5,718 nt of DNA from the NCBI GenBank assembly GCA_020442235.1, contig JAGRKQ010000194.1, forward strand, positions 1 to 5,718, given 5' to 3'. The position numbers and the translations under genes were made by a program. The DNA is from Hyphomicrobiaceae bacterium (lineage in GTDB: Bacteria > Pseudomonadota > Alphaproteobacteria > Rhizobiales > MH13). This document shows, in pieces, positions 1 through 5,718 of the stretch. The notes beneath the pieces were generated by a model. It made no database searches. It was not told the DNA's origin and worked only from the letters and a program-made list of their open reading frames with translations. Positions within the stretch are counted from its first letter, which is position 1; every line of letters starts with the position of its first letter.

Positions 1-1
1 C

Positions 2-334
2 CTGATCCTGCGCGTGGCGCTGCTCTGGTTTTCGATATTGGCGGTGCCGGTCTCCGGTGCGATCGATTTTGCCGGTCTGCCGGTCGAGGACAAAATGCTT
101 CTGGCTGCCTTCACCGCACTTCAGGCCGTTGCGGCCTGCGGCTTATGGCTGCTTGCATCCTGGGGGCCTGTGGTCTTCATTCTGCTGACAATGCTGGAAA
201 CGGCCAGCGCCTTGGGCTTTCTTGGCACCCTGCGCGCACCGCTCGCTTTGTGCATCGTCGATGCAGGGCTTGTGGCGATCTATCTCGGGCTGTCGATTGC
301 CGCGGCACGGCAACAGCGCCGCCGCCGCATCTGA
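2..334 (+). CDS. Small four-helix inner-membrane protein, DUF6163-like, 5' end cut off
   Basis: The frame is open from the first bases to a TGA at 332-334, giving 110 visible residues. A GTG at 14 could be a start, but the frame continues upstream without a stop, so the true start probably lies outside the window. Four hydrophobic stretches are visible, at about residues 5-21, 32-52, 54-75 and 80-102, counted from the codon at base 2. The protein ends in a basic tail (RQQRRRRI), which by the positive-inside rule should be cytoplasmic. No catalytic motif is visible. Length, topology and position shortly upstream of an ldtR-type regulator match my recollection of the DUF6163 family of Hyphomicrobiales, whose function is unknown. 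The family name comes from memory and context, not a search. It may be co-transcribed with the dehydrogenase gene that begins 50 bases downstream. Confidence 0.65.
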   Translation: MILRVALLWFSILAVPVSGAIDFAGLPVEDKMLLAAFTALQAVAACGLWLLASWGPVVFILLTMLETASALGFLGTLRAPLALCIVDAGLVAIYLGLSIAAARQQRRRRI

Positions 335-344
335 AGTGAAACGA

Positions 345-359
345 CGGGCGAAATGCCCG
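345..359 (+). other. Short stem-loop between the membrane-protein gene and mmsB
   Basis: CGGGC at 345-349 pairs exactly with GCCCG at 355-359 around a five-base loop. No T-run follows, so it is unlikely to be an intrinsic terminator. It lies between the TGA at 332-334 and the ribosome binding site at 375-379. In a transcript it could affect mRNA processing or stability, but a five-base-pair GC stem can arise by chance in DNA this GC-rich. Confidence 0.25.
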
Positions 360-374
360 CATGGAAACAACAAG

Positions 375-379
375 GGAGG
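375..379 (+). promoter_or_regulatory. Ribosome binding site that fixes the mmsB start
   Basis: GGAGG lies five bases before the ATG at 385, inside a purine-rich run AAGGGAGGG (372-380). An in-frame ATG at 361 would add eight residues (METTREGA) before the Rossmann fold, but this Shine-Dalgarno sequence would then lie inside the coding region. Family proteins also normally begin only a few residues before the first beta strand. Both points favour 385. Confidence 0.8.
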
Positions 380-384
380 GCGCC

Positions 385-1275
385 ATGTCGCGCATCGCAT
401 TCATCGGTCTTGGCAATATGGGGCTTCCCATGGCGCTCAATCTCATCAAGGCTGGCCACGCGGTCGCGGGCTTCGATCTTTCCAGGGACGCGCTCGACCA
501 GCTGAAGCAGGAAGGCGGGTCCATCGCCGCAAGCGCCAGTGAAGCCGCCGCCGGAGCCGAGATCGTCGTCACCATGCTGCCGGCCGGGCATCATGTGCGC
601 GCCGTTTACACCGGCGAAGGCGGCATTCTTGCCGCCGCTGCGCCCGATACGCTTTTCATCGACTGCTCGACCATCGATGTCGATACGGCCCGCGCCATGG
701 CCGATGCCGCCGAGGATGCCGGGCACCGGGCTGTCGATGCGCCGGTCTCGGGCGGCGTCGGAGGCGCCGCCGCCGGCACGCTCACCTTCATGGTCGGCGG
801 CCCCGACTCCGCTTTTGCCGCCGCCGAGCCGGTGCTGGCCGTCATGGGCAAGACGATCGTTCATTGCGGCGCGGCCGGAACCGGTCAGGCGGCGAAGATC
901 TGCAACAACATGATCCTCGGAATCTCGATGATCGCCACCTGCGAGGCTTTCGCCCTTGCGGAACGTCTCGGGCTGGAAGCCGACAAGCTCTTTGCCGTTT
1001 CCTCCAAGTCGTCCGGGCAGAGCTGGTCGCTGACCTCCTACTGCCCCGTGCCGGGCCCGGTTCCGACGTCCCCGGCCAATCGCGATTATCAGGCCGGCTT
1101 TGCCGCCGACATGATGCTGAAGGATCTGAAGCTGGCGCAGGCCGCTGCGTCCAGCGCCGGGGCCCAGACGCCGCTGGGCGCCACAGCCGCGCAGCTCTAT
1201 TCGCTTTACTCGGCTGCCGGTCAGGGCGGGAAGGATTTTTCCGGCATCATCCGGTTCCTGCGTGGTGAACGCTAA
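385..1275 (+). CDS. mmsB: 3-hydroxyisobutyrate dehydrogenase (valine catabolism)
   Basis: This 296-residue cytosolic enzyme belongs to the beta-hydroxyacid dehydrogenase family. It is expected to oxidise 3-hydroxyisobutyrate to methylmalonate semialdehyde with NAD+, a late step of valine breakdown. The N-terminal Rossmann fold has GLGNMG at residues 8-13 and an acidic residue after the second strand (FDLS, D31), which favours NAD over NADP. DCSTID is at 93-98 and the substrate-binding DAPVSGG at 118-124. The catalytic block is GQAAKICNN at 167-175, with K171 and N175 as active-site residues. A C-terminal KDLKLAQ motif starts at 246. SWSLTSYCPVPGPVP (213-227) resembles the HIBADH-specific segment and argues against tartronate semialdehyde reductase. 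Length is normal for the family and the frame is intact. The usual partners (mmsA, acyl-CoA dehydrogenase, enoyl-CoA hydratase) are not in view. It starts 50 bases after the upstream membrane-protein gene. Confidence 0.92.
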   Translation: MSRIAFIGLGNMGLPMALNLIKAGHAVAGFDLSRDALDQLKQEGGSIAASASEAAAGAEIVVTMLPAGHHVRAVYTGEGGILAAAAPDTLFIDCSTIDVDTARAMADAAEDAGHRAVDAPVSGGVGGAAAGTLTFMVGGPDSAFAAAEPVLAVMGKTIVHCGAAGTGQAAKICNNMILGISMIATCEAFALAERLGLEADKLFAVSSKSSGQSWSLTSYCPVPGPVPTSPANRDYQAGFAADMMLKDLKLAQAAASSAGAQTPLGATAAQLYSLYSAAGQGGKDFSGIIRFLRGER

Positions 1276-1305
1276 GTAAATCCTGCCGCGGAAAGAAAGC
1301 TGAAA

Positions 1306-1322
1306 TTAATCAACCAGTTTAA
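1306..1322. promoter_or_regulatory. Candidate operator: AT-rich imperfect palindrome upstream of ldtR
   Basis: TTAATC (1306-1311) and GTTTAA (1317-1322) form an inverted repeat with five of six positions matching, separated by five bases. It lies in an AT-rich patch of a GC-rich region, 83 bases before the ldtR start. MarR-family dimers usually bind AT-rich pseudo-palindromes of about 16-20 bases near their own promoter, so this is a reasonable autoregulatory site. No clear -35/-10 pair could be placed. The assignment is inferred from position and symmetry only. Confidence 0.3.
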
Positions 1323-1361
1323 GTCGCCCTTAGGCCGTCTCCTGCATGATGTGTTCAGTCA

Positions 1362-1378
1362 GGCGTCATAGAAACGCC
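1362..1378. repeat. Short inverted repeat in the ldtR leader
   Basis: GGCGT at 1362-1366 is the exact reverse complement of ACGCC at 1374-1378, with a seven-base spacer. It ends 26 bases before the ldtR ATG, just ahead of the GAGG ribosome binding site at 1394-1397. It could be a weak leader hairpin or a second protein-binding site. No T-run follows, so it is not a terminator. At this length it may be chance. Confidence 0.2.
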
Positions 1379-1404
1379 GACCAGAACAACAGCGAGGCGA
1401 GCAA

Positions 1405-1929
1405 ATGACCAAACTCTCCAGCGCCGCCATTGCGCCGCTCGGCGTGGCCGAAGAAGCCGATGACGAAGAGGCGCTCAAGGGCCACTACCTCGATGCACTG
1501 CATCTGGTGGAACGTCTTCACCGGCGCTTGCTTGATGTCATCAAGGACGAGTTCGACCGCATGGGGCGGTCCGATGTGAACAGCGTTCAGGCGCTGCTTC
1601 TCTACAACATCGGCGACTCGGAACTGACGGCTGGCGAACTGCGCACGCGGGGCTACTATCTCGGGTCCAACGTATCCTACAATCTGAAGAAGCTGGTCGA
1701 TCTCGGCTATGTCCATCACCAGCGTTCGCGCGTCGACCGCCGTTCGGTCCGGGTCAGCCTGACCGACAAGGGGCGCGAGATCGCCGATGTGGTGAGCGGG
1801 CTCTATAACCGCCACCTTCTGTCGATCGAAAAGGTCGGCGGTCTGGGATCGGACGAGTTCAACACGCTCAACAAGTCGCTTCACCGGCTTGAGCGCTTCT
1901 GGACCGACCAGATTCTTTACCGTCTGTAA
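1405..1929 (+). CDS. ldtR: MarR-family winged-helix regulator, LdtR type
   Basis: This 174-residue protein is a predicted dimeric DNA-binding regulator. A variable N-terminal tail (1-22) is followed by a long dimerisation helix (about 23-53, ALKGHYLDALHLVERLHRRL). The winged helix comes next: LTAGELRTRGYYLGSNVSYNLKK occupies about 74-96, with the recognition helix near 88-100. The wing at about 104-119 carries the conserved Asp-Arg-Arg (D111-R113), followed by LTDKG at 119-123. C-terminal helices complete the dimer interface. The helix and wing sequence strongly resembles LdtR of Rhizobiales. In Liberibacter, LdtR activates the L,D-transpeptidase gene ldtP and affects osmotic tolerance. GAGG at 1394-1397 lies seven bases before the ATG and supports this start. 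The preceding 129-base gap has a palindrome that could be its operator. No transpeptidase gene is visible in this window. The MarR assignment is firm and the LdtR orthology is likely. Confidence 0.88.
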   Translation: MTKLSSAAIAPLGVAEEADDEEALKGHYLDALHLVERLHRRLLDVIKDEFDRMGRSDVNSVQALLLYNIGDSELTAGELRTRGYYLGSNVSYNLKKLVDLGYVHHQRSRVDRRSVRVSLTDKGREIADVVSGLYNRHLLSIEKVGGLGSDEFNTLNKSLHRLERFWTDQILYRL

Positions 1930-2002
1930 GCTTTCAGGGTCGCACGATTCAAATCACAACAAGGACGGCGCGACCTCACCGTCCGTGATCAACGACCTCC
2001 AC

Positions 2003-2035
2003 ACCCCCTCGCTTCAGACGCGGCGAGGGGGTTTT
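2003..2035 (+). terminator. Intrinsic terminator after ldtR
   Basis: CCCCCTCGC at 2004-2012 pairs perfectly with GCGAGGGGG at 2023-2031 around a ten-base loop. An A-T pair (2003/2032) extends the stem, and TTTT occupies 2032-2035, followed by CTT. This is a strong rho-independent terminator for + strand transcription, about 75 bases after the ldtR stop. Read on the - strand, the hairpin is followed by GTGTGGAGG instead of a T-run, so it should end transcripts of the convergent large gene poorly. Confidence 0.88.
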
Positions 2036-2046
2036 CTTGTCGGCGT

Positions 2047-5000
2047 TCACGGTGAGACGACGATGGCGTCGGGGTCGTCCGGGTTGGCAAGATATTCGTA
2101 GAGCGAGGTCGGATCGCCGTCGCGCGCTTCCTGTGCAGCGACAAAGAGCAGCGTTGCCTCGGCAAGGCTGGCTGTCCCTTCATCGATAAAGGTTTCGAGC
2201 GTTTCGCGGCTCTCCGGATGCGTGATGAGATAGGCCGTGACGGCCTCCTCGGTCGTTCCGATCCCTTCGGCCATGAAGTCCGCAACAAAGGCGGTCATGT
2301 CGTTGACGAAGGCGAGAGAGTTGACCCCGCCTTCCATGGCGCCCGAGGTCCAGCCGCGTTCAAAACCGGCATTGGGATCGGCCAGCGGCGCTTCGGCGCG
2401 TTCGGCGATCCAGTTGCCGGCGAATTCGGTCGCCTGGGCGCTCATGCCGGCGCGCCATTCCGAAACCTTGTAGCCGGCATAGTCTCCGGCGAGCTGTCCG
2501 GCGAACAGGGTGAGGTCGACCATCGCCTTCTGGCCCGGCGGGAGCGCGTCATAGGCCGCGTGCACCATTTCCGAAGCCGGGTCGCCGATCCAGTTGGTGT
2601 AGAAGTTGCCACCGGCGCTCCAGGCGCTTGAAAAGAAGCCGCCAATGCCCGAGCCGAGCTGCGAGAAACCGCTGCCGATCTCGTCCAACTCTCCCCAGAA
2701 CCAGTTGTTCAGCGCCTCGCGCGCCTCGGCAAACCGGCTGTCGGTCTCCGCTGTCGTGCCCTCTTCAAAGAGCGTGGTCAGCGTTTCCACCGCTTCGCCA
2801 TACTCGATGCCAAGCGCGGAGAGCGCGTTCTTGCGTTCCAGGATCGAGGCCGTCAGTTGCGCCTTGGATTCCGGGGTTACCGCATCCCAGCTGTTGCGAA
2901 TGTGATTTCGGATGCCCGAGACCGGCCCTTCACGCTGCAACAGCACTTCCGTCAGCGTCTTGTCGGGGAAATAGGCTTCCTTGAACGCTGCGCCCCAGGC
3001 CTCAAGTGCATCGAGTTCATCGAGATGGTTGAGCGCATAGTCGAGCGTGATCGACGTGCCGAGTTCGGCCGCGCCTGCGACAAGGGTCACCGCGAGCGGC
3101 GACGCCGTCGCCGATCCGCCGCCGGTCGCCGGAACCGAGATGGCATAGATGGTGCTGACGATGGAGGCCGCCGCGATGCCGCCGGAGGTCGCCACGGTCT
3201 GCTCGACGACGTTGCGCAGGTTGCGCCCGAAGTCTTCCGGCGTTTCCGCTTCCATCATCATGGCGAAGTCGGTCGCAAGGAACATCACGTCGATCAGGAC
3301 GCCGGGCGCGATTTCCTTGAAGCCCTTCTTGGCCAGCTGGCCATCGACAACGTCGACGACTTCGTCGGCAGCTTCAACGGCCCCTTCAAGGAGCTTCTGA
3401 TAGGCCATTTCCATGGCCTTGACCTCTTCGGCCGAAGCGCCGGTGGCAAAGGCCCGGAAGGCCCGCGCCGCCCTTGCGGCATCTTCCGGCACGGCTTTTG
3501 CGGCAAGCTTCAGCACATTGGAGCCGACATCGTCGACAAAGGTCTTGGCCTTGTCTTCCACATAGTCCTGAAGCGCCAGAACCGCCTGGCTGATTTCCTT
3601 GCCGTTGCCGCCAACGATGGCGTCGTCGACGAGATATTTGAGCTCCTCATACTGGACGTCGCCGGCAAGCGTCTTGAGGAAGCCGGCCTGGGCTTCATCG
3701 ACATTGTCGGCGAGGGCATGCAGCGACCCGGAGCCGGAGCGCGGTTTCAACTGGTTGAGAATGTCGAGATCGGTCAGTTCCGAGACAAGTTCATACTTCT
3801 CCAGCGCGCCGGCCAGAATGTAAAAGCGCTGCATGCTCGCCATGGCCGCGGAGAGGCCAAGCTGCTGTGCGGCGGTATCCGCACCGAGAAGATGCCAGCC
3901 ATCCTCGCCGTTGAAATAGGTCTCGCTCATCTGGTCATAGAAGGCGACGCCGGCCTCATAGGCAGTATCGGCGAAGAGCATGTCGAAAATGGCCCCGCCG
4001 ATGGCGCCGCCGGTCTCCCAGCCGGTGATTTCGGCATTGCCGCGGGCGATCTGTAGGAACTCGGCAAAGGCCGCTTGGTTGGACGTCTTGAACTTGCCGC
4101 CGTCCCTGTCGAAGGCGACATGCTTGCCGATGCCGAAGACGTTCGTGACCACGCGCAGGAAGCTTGCAAGGCGGCGCGTGCCTGGGCCTTCCGTGCCGTT
4201 GATGAGATCCATCAGCGGACCCCGAAGATTGCGGTTGGCAACGTCCCCGAAGAGCTTTTCTCCGGCCTCGCCCAGCGTGAAGGCGGCGACGGTGCGTCCG
4301 AAATTCTCAAAGGCGGCGCCCATTTCCTCGCGGCTGTCGGCTTCAAAGATGCGCGCCATCAGCGAAGCGTTGCGGAACATCGAATAGCCTTCGATGCCCA
4401 GATTGCGGCCGGCCTGGAAGGCATCGAGGCTGGATGTGCCGAGATAGGCGTTGGAGAAGGTTGCCTTGTCGCGAACCGTCAGAAGGAAGCGGTTGAGCGC
4501 GTTCACATCGCGGTATGGATCCTCGACCTGCTTGCCGAACGCGAGCGAGGAATTGAACATCGGATTGTAGCCGATGATCCCGTTCACCGTGGCCCGAGTG
4601 CCGACGGCGAGAATGTTGGGCGCCGGGGTGCCGGCCAGCGACATGCCGGGCATGAAGACGCTGCGATGGCCGCGATTGCCGCCATAGAGCCAGCCGCTGA
4701 AATTCAGAAAAAGGTCGCGCGGATTGGCCAGCGTCGGGGCGACGGAATTGAGATAGGTCTTTTCCAGCGTGTTCATGTGGGTCGCGGCGGCGGTCATCAG
4801 CTCCGGATTGTTGGTGCTGACGCCGATCACGATCGCCTTGGTCAGCGTATCGCGGTCGCGCACATATTTTTGCGTGGCGCGGTGGGCGGCCACCGCCTCA
4901 TGCAGAGGCGTGTAGCGCGTGAACATGTTACGCACGCGCAGGAACGACAGCCCCATATTCGACAGGAAGGCCGAGGGCGGCATGTTCTGGTCGGTCGGAT

Positions 5001-5718
5001 CGACGGGCGCTGACGGTTGCTGGGCATTGGGGTCGACCAGACCCGGCTCGGCAGGCTCGGCATCCCAGGCGTTGAGAAGACCGGGCCATTCGCCTGTGTC
5101 GCCATTCGCCCAGTCCTGGCTTTCCGGCACATCGCCCGCGTTGCCCCAGGGGCCATACTGGCCTTCGAGAGCCGGTTTGACGAGATAATCGTAAACCACA
5201 TAGCCGGGAGTGAAATAGCGCCCGTTTTTCTGGAACCAGCGGAAGCCATTGCCGGCATCGGTGAGGTCGAGGCCGGCTTCTTCGTCGAGCTGAGCAACGA
5301 CTGCGGGGTCCGTCACCGGTTCCATGCCCTGAAGATGCCAGTCCGGCACGCCCTGAATGCTGCTGATCAAGGCCTGCTGCTCCGCCGTCAACGGCCCCTC
5401 AGCCGGCACCGAGTTCAGGATCTTTTCTTCTTCGGCCGTCAGCGGCCCGCGCCCGAAGGCTTCTGTGGGCGTGACAGGCTCTGCCGGAAGGTTTGCATTG
5501 TTCGGATCGAGCAAGGTGGTCGGCTCGAACCCAATCGCATTGGGGTTGCCCGGCACGATCAGAGTGGCCGCGTCGGTCGTAGGCACACCGCCGGGCTGGC
5601 TGCCGAATATGGGAAGGTACGTCGTGAAGTCCTGCGGCGCTCCATTGGGGGCCAGCGGGAAATGGTTCGCATAGGTTTGCGTTCCATTGGGCGCGATGGG
5701 CAGGTAGATGGTCGTTGC
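2047..5718 (-). CDS. Very large cysteine-free protein of unknown family, N-terminus beyond the window
   Basis: The frame runs from the window edge (5718) to a TGA at 2047-2049, giving 1223 visible residues. A GTG at 5586 could serve as a start, but 44 more in-frame codons without a stop precede it, and they share Pro/Asn-rich character with what follows, so the gene probably begins outside the window. I do not recognise a family. Numbering from the codon at 5718: residues 1-90 are Pro/Asn/Thr-rich with short repeats; 91-124 are two copies of a 17-residue unit starting GPLTAE; about 165-225 are rich in Trp, Tyr and Gly. The middle is mostly predicted helix, with a glycine-rich patch at 567-583 (WETGGAIGGAIFDMLF). 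About 715-800 is strongly helical, and 845-863 and 874-892 are hydrophobic segments joined by a Gly/Ser turn. About 1014-1040 is Gly/Ser/aromatic-rich. The last 139 residues have no lysine and about 25 acidic against 5 arginine residues. No cysteine occurs anywhere. No RTX nonapeptides, catalytic motif or N-terminal signal are visible. A large exported protein is the best inference; a phage-type giant protein is an alternative. Confidence 0.85.
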   Translation of the reverse strand, partial: ATTIYLPIAPNGTQTYANHFPLAPNGAPQDFTTYLPIFGSQPGGVPTTDAATLIVPGNPNAIGFEPTTLLDPNNANLPAEPVTPTEAFGRGPLTAEEEKILNSVPAEGPLTAEQQALISSIQGVPDWHLQGMEPVTDPAVVAQLDEEAGLDLTDAGNGFRWFQKNGRYFTPGYVVYDYLVKPALEGQYGPWGNAGDVPESQDWANGDTGEWPGLLNAWDAEPAEPGLVDPNAQQPSAPVDPTDQNMPPSAFLSNMGLSFLRVRNMFTRYTPLHEAVAAHRATQKYVRDRDTLTKAIVIGVSTNNPELMTAAATHMNTLEKTYLNSVAPTLANPRDLFLNFSGWLYGGNRGHRSVFMPGMSLAGTPAPNILAVGTRATVNGIIGYNPMFNSSLAFGKQVEDPYRDVNALNRFLLTVRDKATFSNAYLGTSSLDAFQAGRNLGIEGYSMFRNASLMARIFEADSREEMGAAFENFGRTVAAFTLGEAGEKLFGDVANRNLRGPLMDLINGTEGPGTRRLASFLRVVTNVFGIGKHVAFDRDGGKFKTSNQAAFAEFLQIARGNAEITGWETGGAIGGAIFDMLFADTAYEAGVAFYDQMSETYFNGEDGWHLLGADTAAQQLGLSAAMASMQRFYILAGALEKYELVSELTDLDILNQLKPRSGSGSLHALADNVDEAQAGFLKTLAGDVQYEELKYLVDDAIVGGNGKEISQAVLALQDYVEDKAKTFVDDVGSNVLKLAAKAVPEDAARAARAFRAFATGASAEEVKAMEMAYQKLLEGAVEAADEVVDVVDGQLAKKGFKEIAPGVLIDVMFLATDFAMMMEAETPEDFGRNLRNVVEQTVATSGGIAAASIVSTIYAISVPATGGGSATASPLAVTLVAGAAELGTSITLDYALNHLDELDALEAWGAAFKEAYFPDKTLTEVLLQREGPVSGIRNHIRNSWDAVTPESKAQLTASILERKNALSALGIEYGEAVETLTTLFEEGTTAETDSRFAEAREALNNWFWGELDEIGSGFSQLGSGIGGFFSSAWSAGGNFYTNWIGDPASEMVHAAYDALPPGQKAMVDLTLFAGQLAGDYAGYKVSEWRAGMSAQATEFAGNWIAERAEAPLADPNAGFERGWTSGAMEGGVNSLAFVNDMTAFVADFMAEGIGTTEEAVTAYLITHPESRETLETFIDEGTASLAEATLLFVAAQEARDGDPTSLYEYLANPDDPDAIVVSP
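5347..5448 (-). repeat. Tandem 17-residue duplication (GPLTAE units) in the large protein
   Basis: Two adjacent in-frame 51-base units encode GPLTAEEEKILNSVPAE (residues 91-107) and GPLTAEQQALISSIQGV (108-124). The first six residues are identical, and a helix-like stretch with Ile/Leu at matching positions follows in each. The DNA has diverged at third positions, for example CTG versus TTG for the leucine, so the duplication is not recent. Its role is unknown. Confidence 0.75.
5620..5706 (-). repeat. Short degenerate APNG repeats at the visible N-terminal end
   Basis: Residues 5-18 (YLPIAPNGTQTYAN) and 19-33 (HFPLAPNGAPQDFTT) are consecutive units of 14 and 15 residues with the shared pattern aromatic-L/F-P-I/L-A-P-N-G. 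YLPI recurs at residues 34-37 as the start of a third, diverged unit. Because the window ends only four residues before the first unit, more copies could lie outside. The pattern suggests a short beta-type or linker repeat, but its function is unknown. Confidence 0.6.

Noticed and set aside
361..384. An earlier ATG for the dehydrogenase at 361
   Set aside because: The strong GGAGG at 375-379 is correctly spaced for the ATG at 385, and family members begin just before the first beta strand.
280..864. A 194-residue frame on the - strand opposite mmsB
   Set aside because: It overlaps the Rossmann-fold half of the dehydrogenase in antisense, and its Gly/Ala/Arg-rich product matches nothing recognisable.
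1366..1884. A 172-residue frame on the - strand opposite ldtR
   Set aside because: It mirrors the well-supported ldtR coding frame and has no recognisable domain, whereas the + strand frame has clear MarR motifs and a ribosome binding site.
2857..4056. A 399-residue open frame on the + strand inside the large gene
   Set aside because: It lies entirely opposite the longer - strand frame. Its product is low-complexity (runs of arginine, much His, Gly and Asp) and matches no family I know. Long antisense frames are common opposite GC-rich genes.
4075..5013. A 312-residue open frame on the + strand inside the large gene
   Set aside because: It is also antisense to the large gene, with a composition biased to Gly, His, Arg and Ala and no recognisable motif, so it is best explained as a shadow frame.
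2047..5718. RTX-type calcium-binding nonapeptide repeats, expected if the large protein were a classic RTX adhesin
   Set aside because: The visible protein was scanned for GGxGxD-type repeats and none were found. They could only lie in the missing N-terminal part, which would be an unusual place for them.

Overview
The window looks like chromosomal DNA from a GC-rich alphaproteobacterium, most likely of the order Hyphomicrobiales (Rhizobiales). The main reason is the 174-residue winged-helix regulator at 1405-1929, which closely resembles LdtR, a MarR-family regulator I know from this order (Rhizobium, Agrobacterium, Liberibacter). A small four-helix membrane protein resembling the DUF6163 family, also typical of this order, lies just before it. 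I cannot name the genus.

Layout. Three genes run on the + strand in the first 2 kb: the 3' end of a small membrane protein gene (2-334, its start is cut off by the window edge), a 3-hydroxyisobutyrate dehydrogenase gene (mmsB type, 385-1275), and ldtR (1405-1929). The 129-base gap before ldtR contains an AT-rich imperfect palindrome that could be an operator, possibly for LdtR itself. A clear intrinsic terminator at 2003-2035 closes the + strand unit.

The remaining 3.7 kb (2047-5718) is a single open frame on the - strand, convergent with ldtR. It is still open at the window edge, so at least 1223 residues are visible and the N-terminus is missing. I do not recognise a family. The visible protein has no cysteine, short Pro/Asn-rich repeats near its visible N-terminal end, a 17-residue tandem duplication, a helix-rich middle with two glycine-rich hydrophobic segments, and a lysine-free, strongly acidic C-terminal tail. 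These traits fit a large exported protein, perhaps a type I secretion substrate. That is inference, and no RTX nonapeptides are seen.

How the genes work together: mmsB acts in valine breakdown, while LdtR-type regulators control cell-envelope (L,D-transpeptidase) and osmotic-stress genes. The + strand genes may be partly co-transcribed, but no shared function can be shown. The large - strand gene is separated by the terminator and need not be functionally linked to them. No RNA genes, insertion sequences, CRISPR arrays or attachment sites were seen. There is no gene-free stretch longer than 300 bases.
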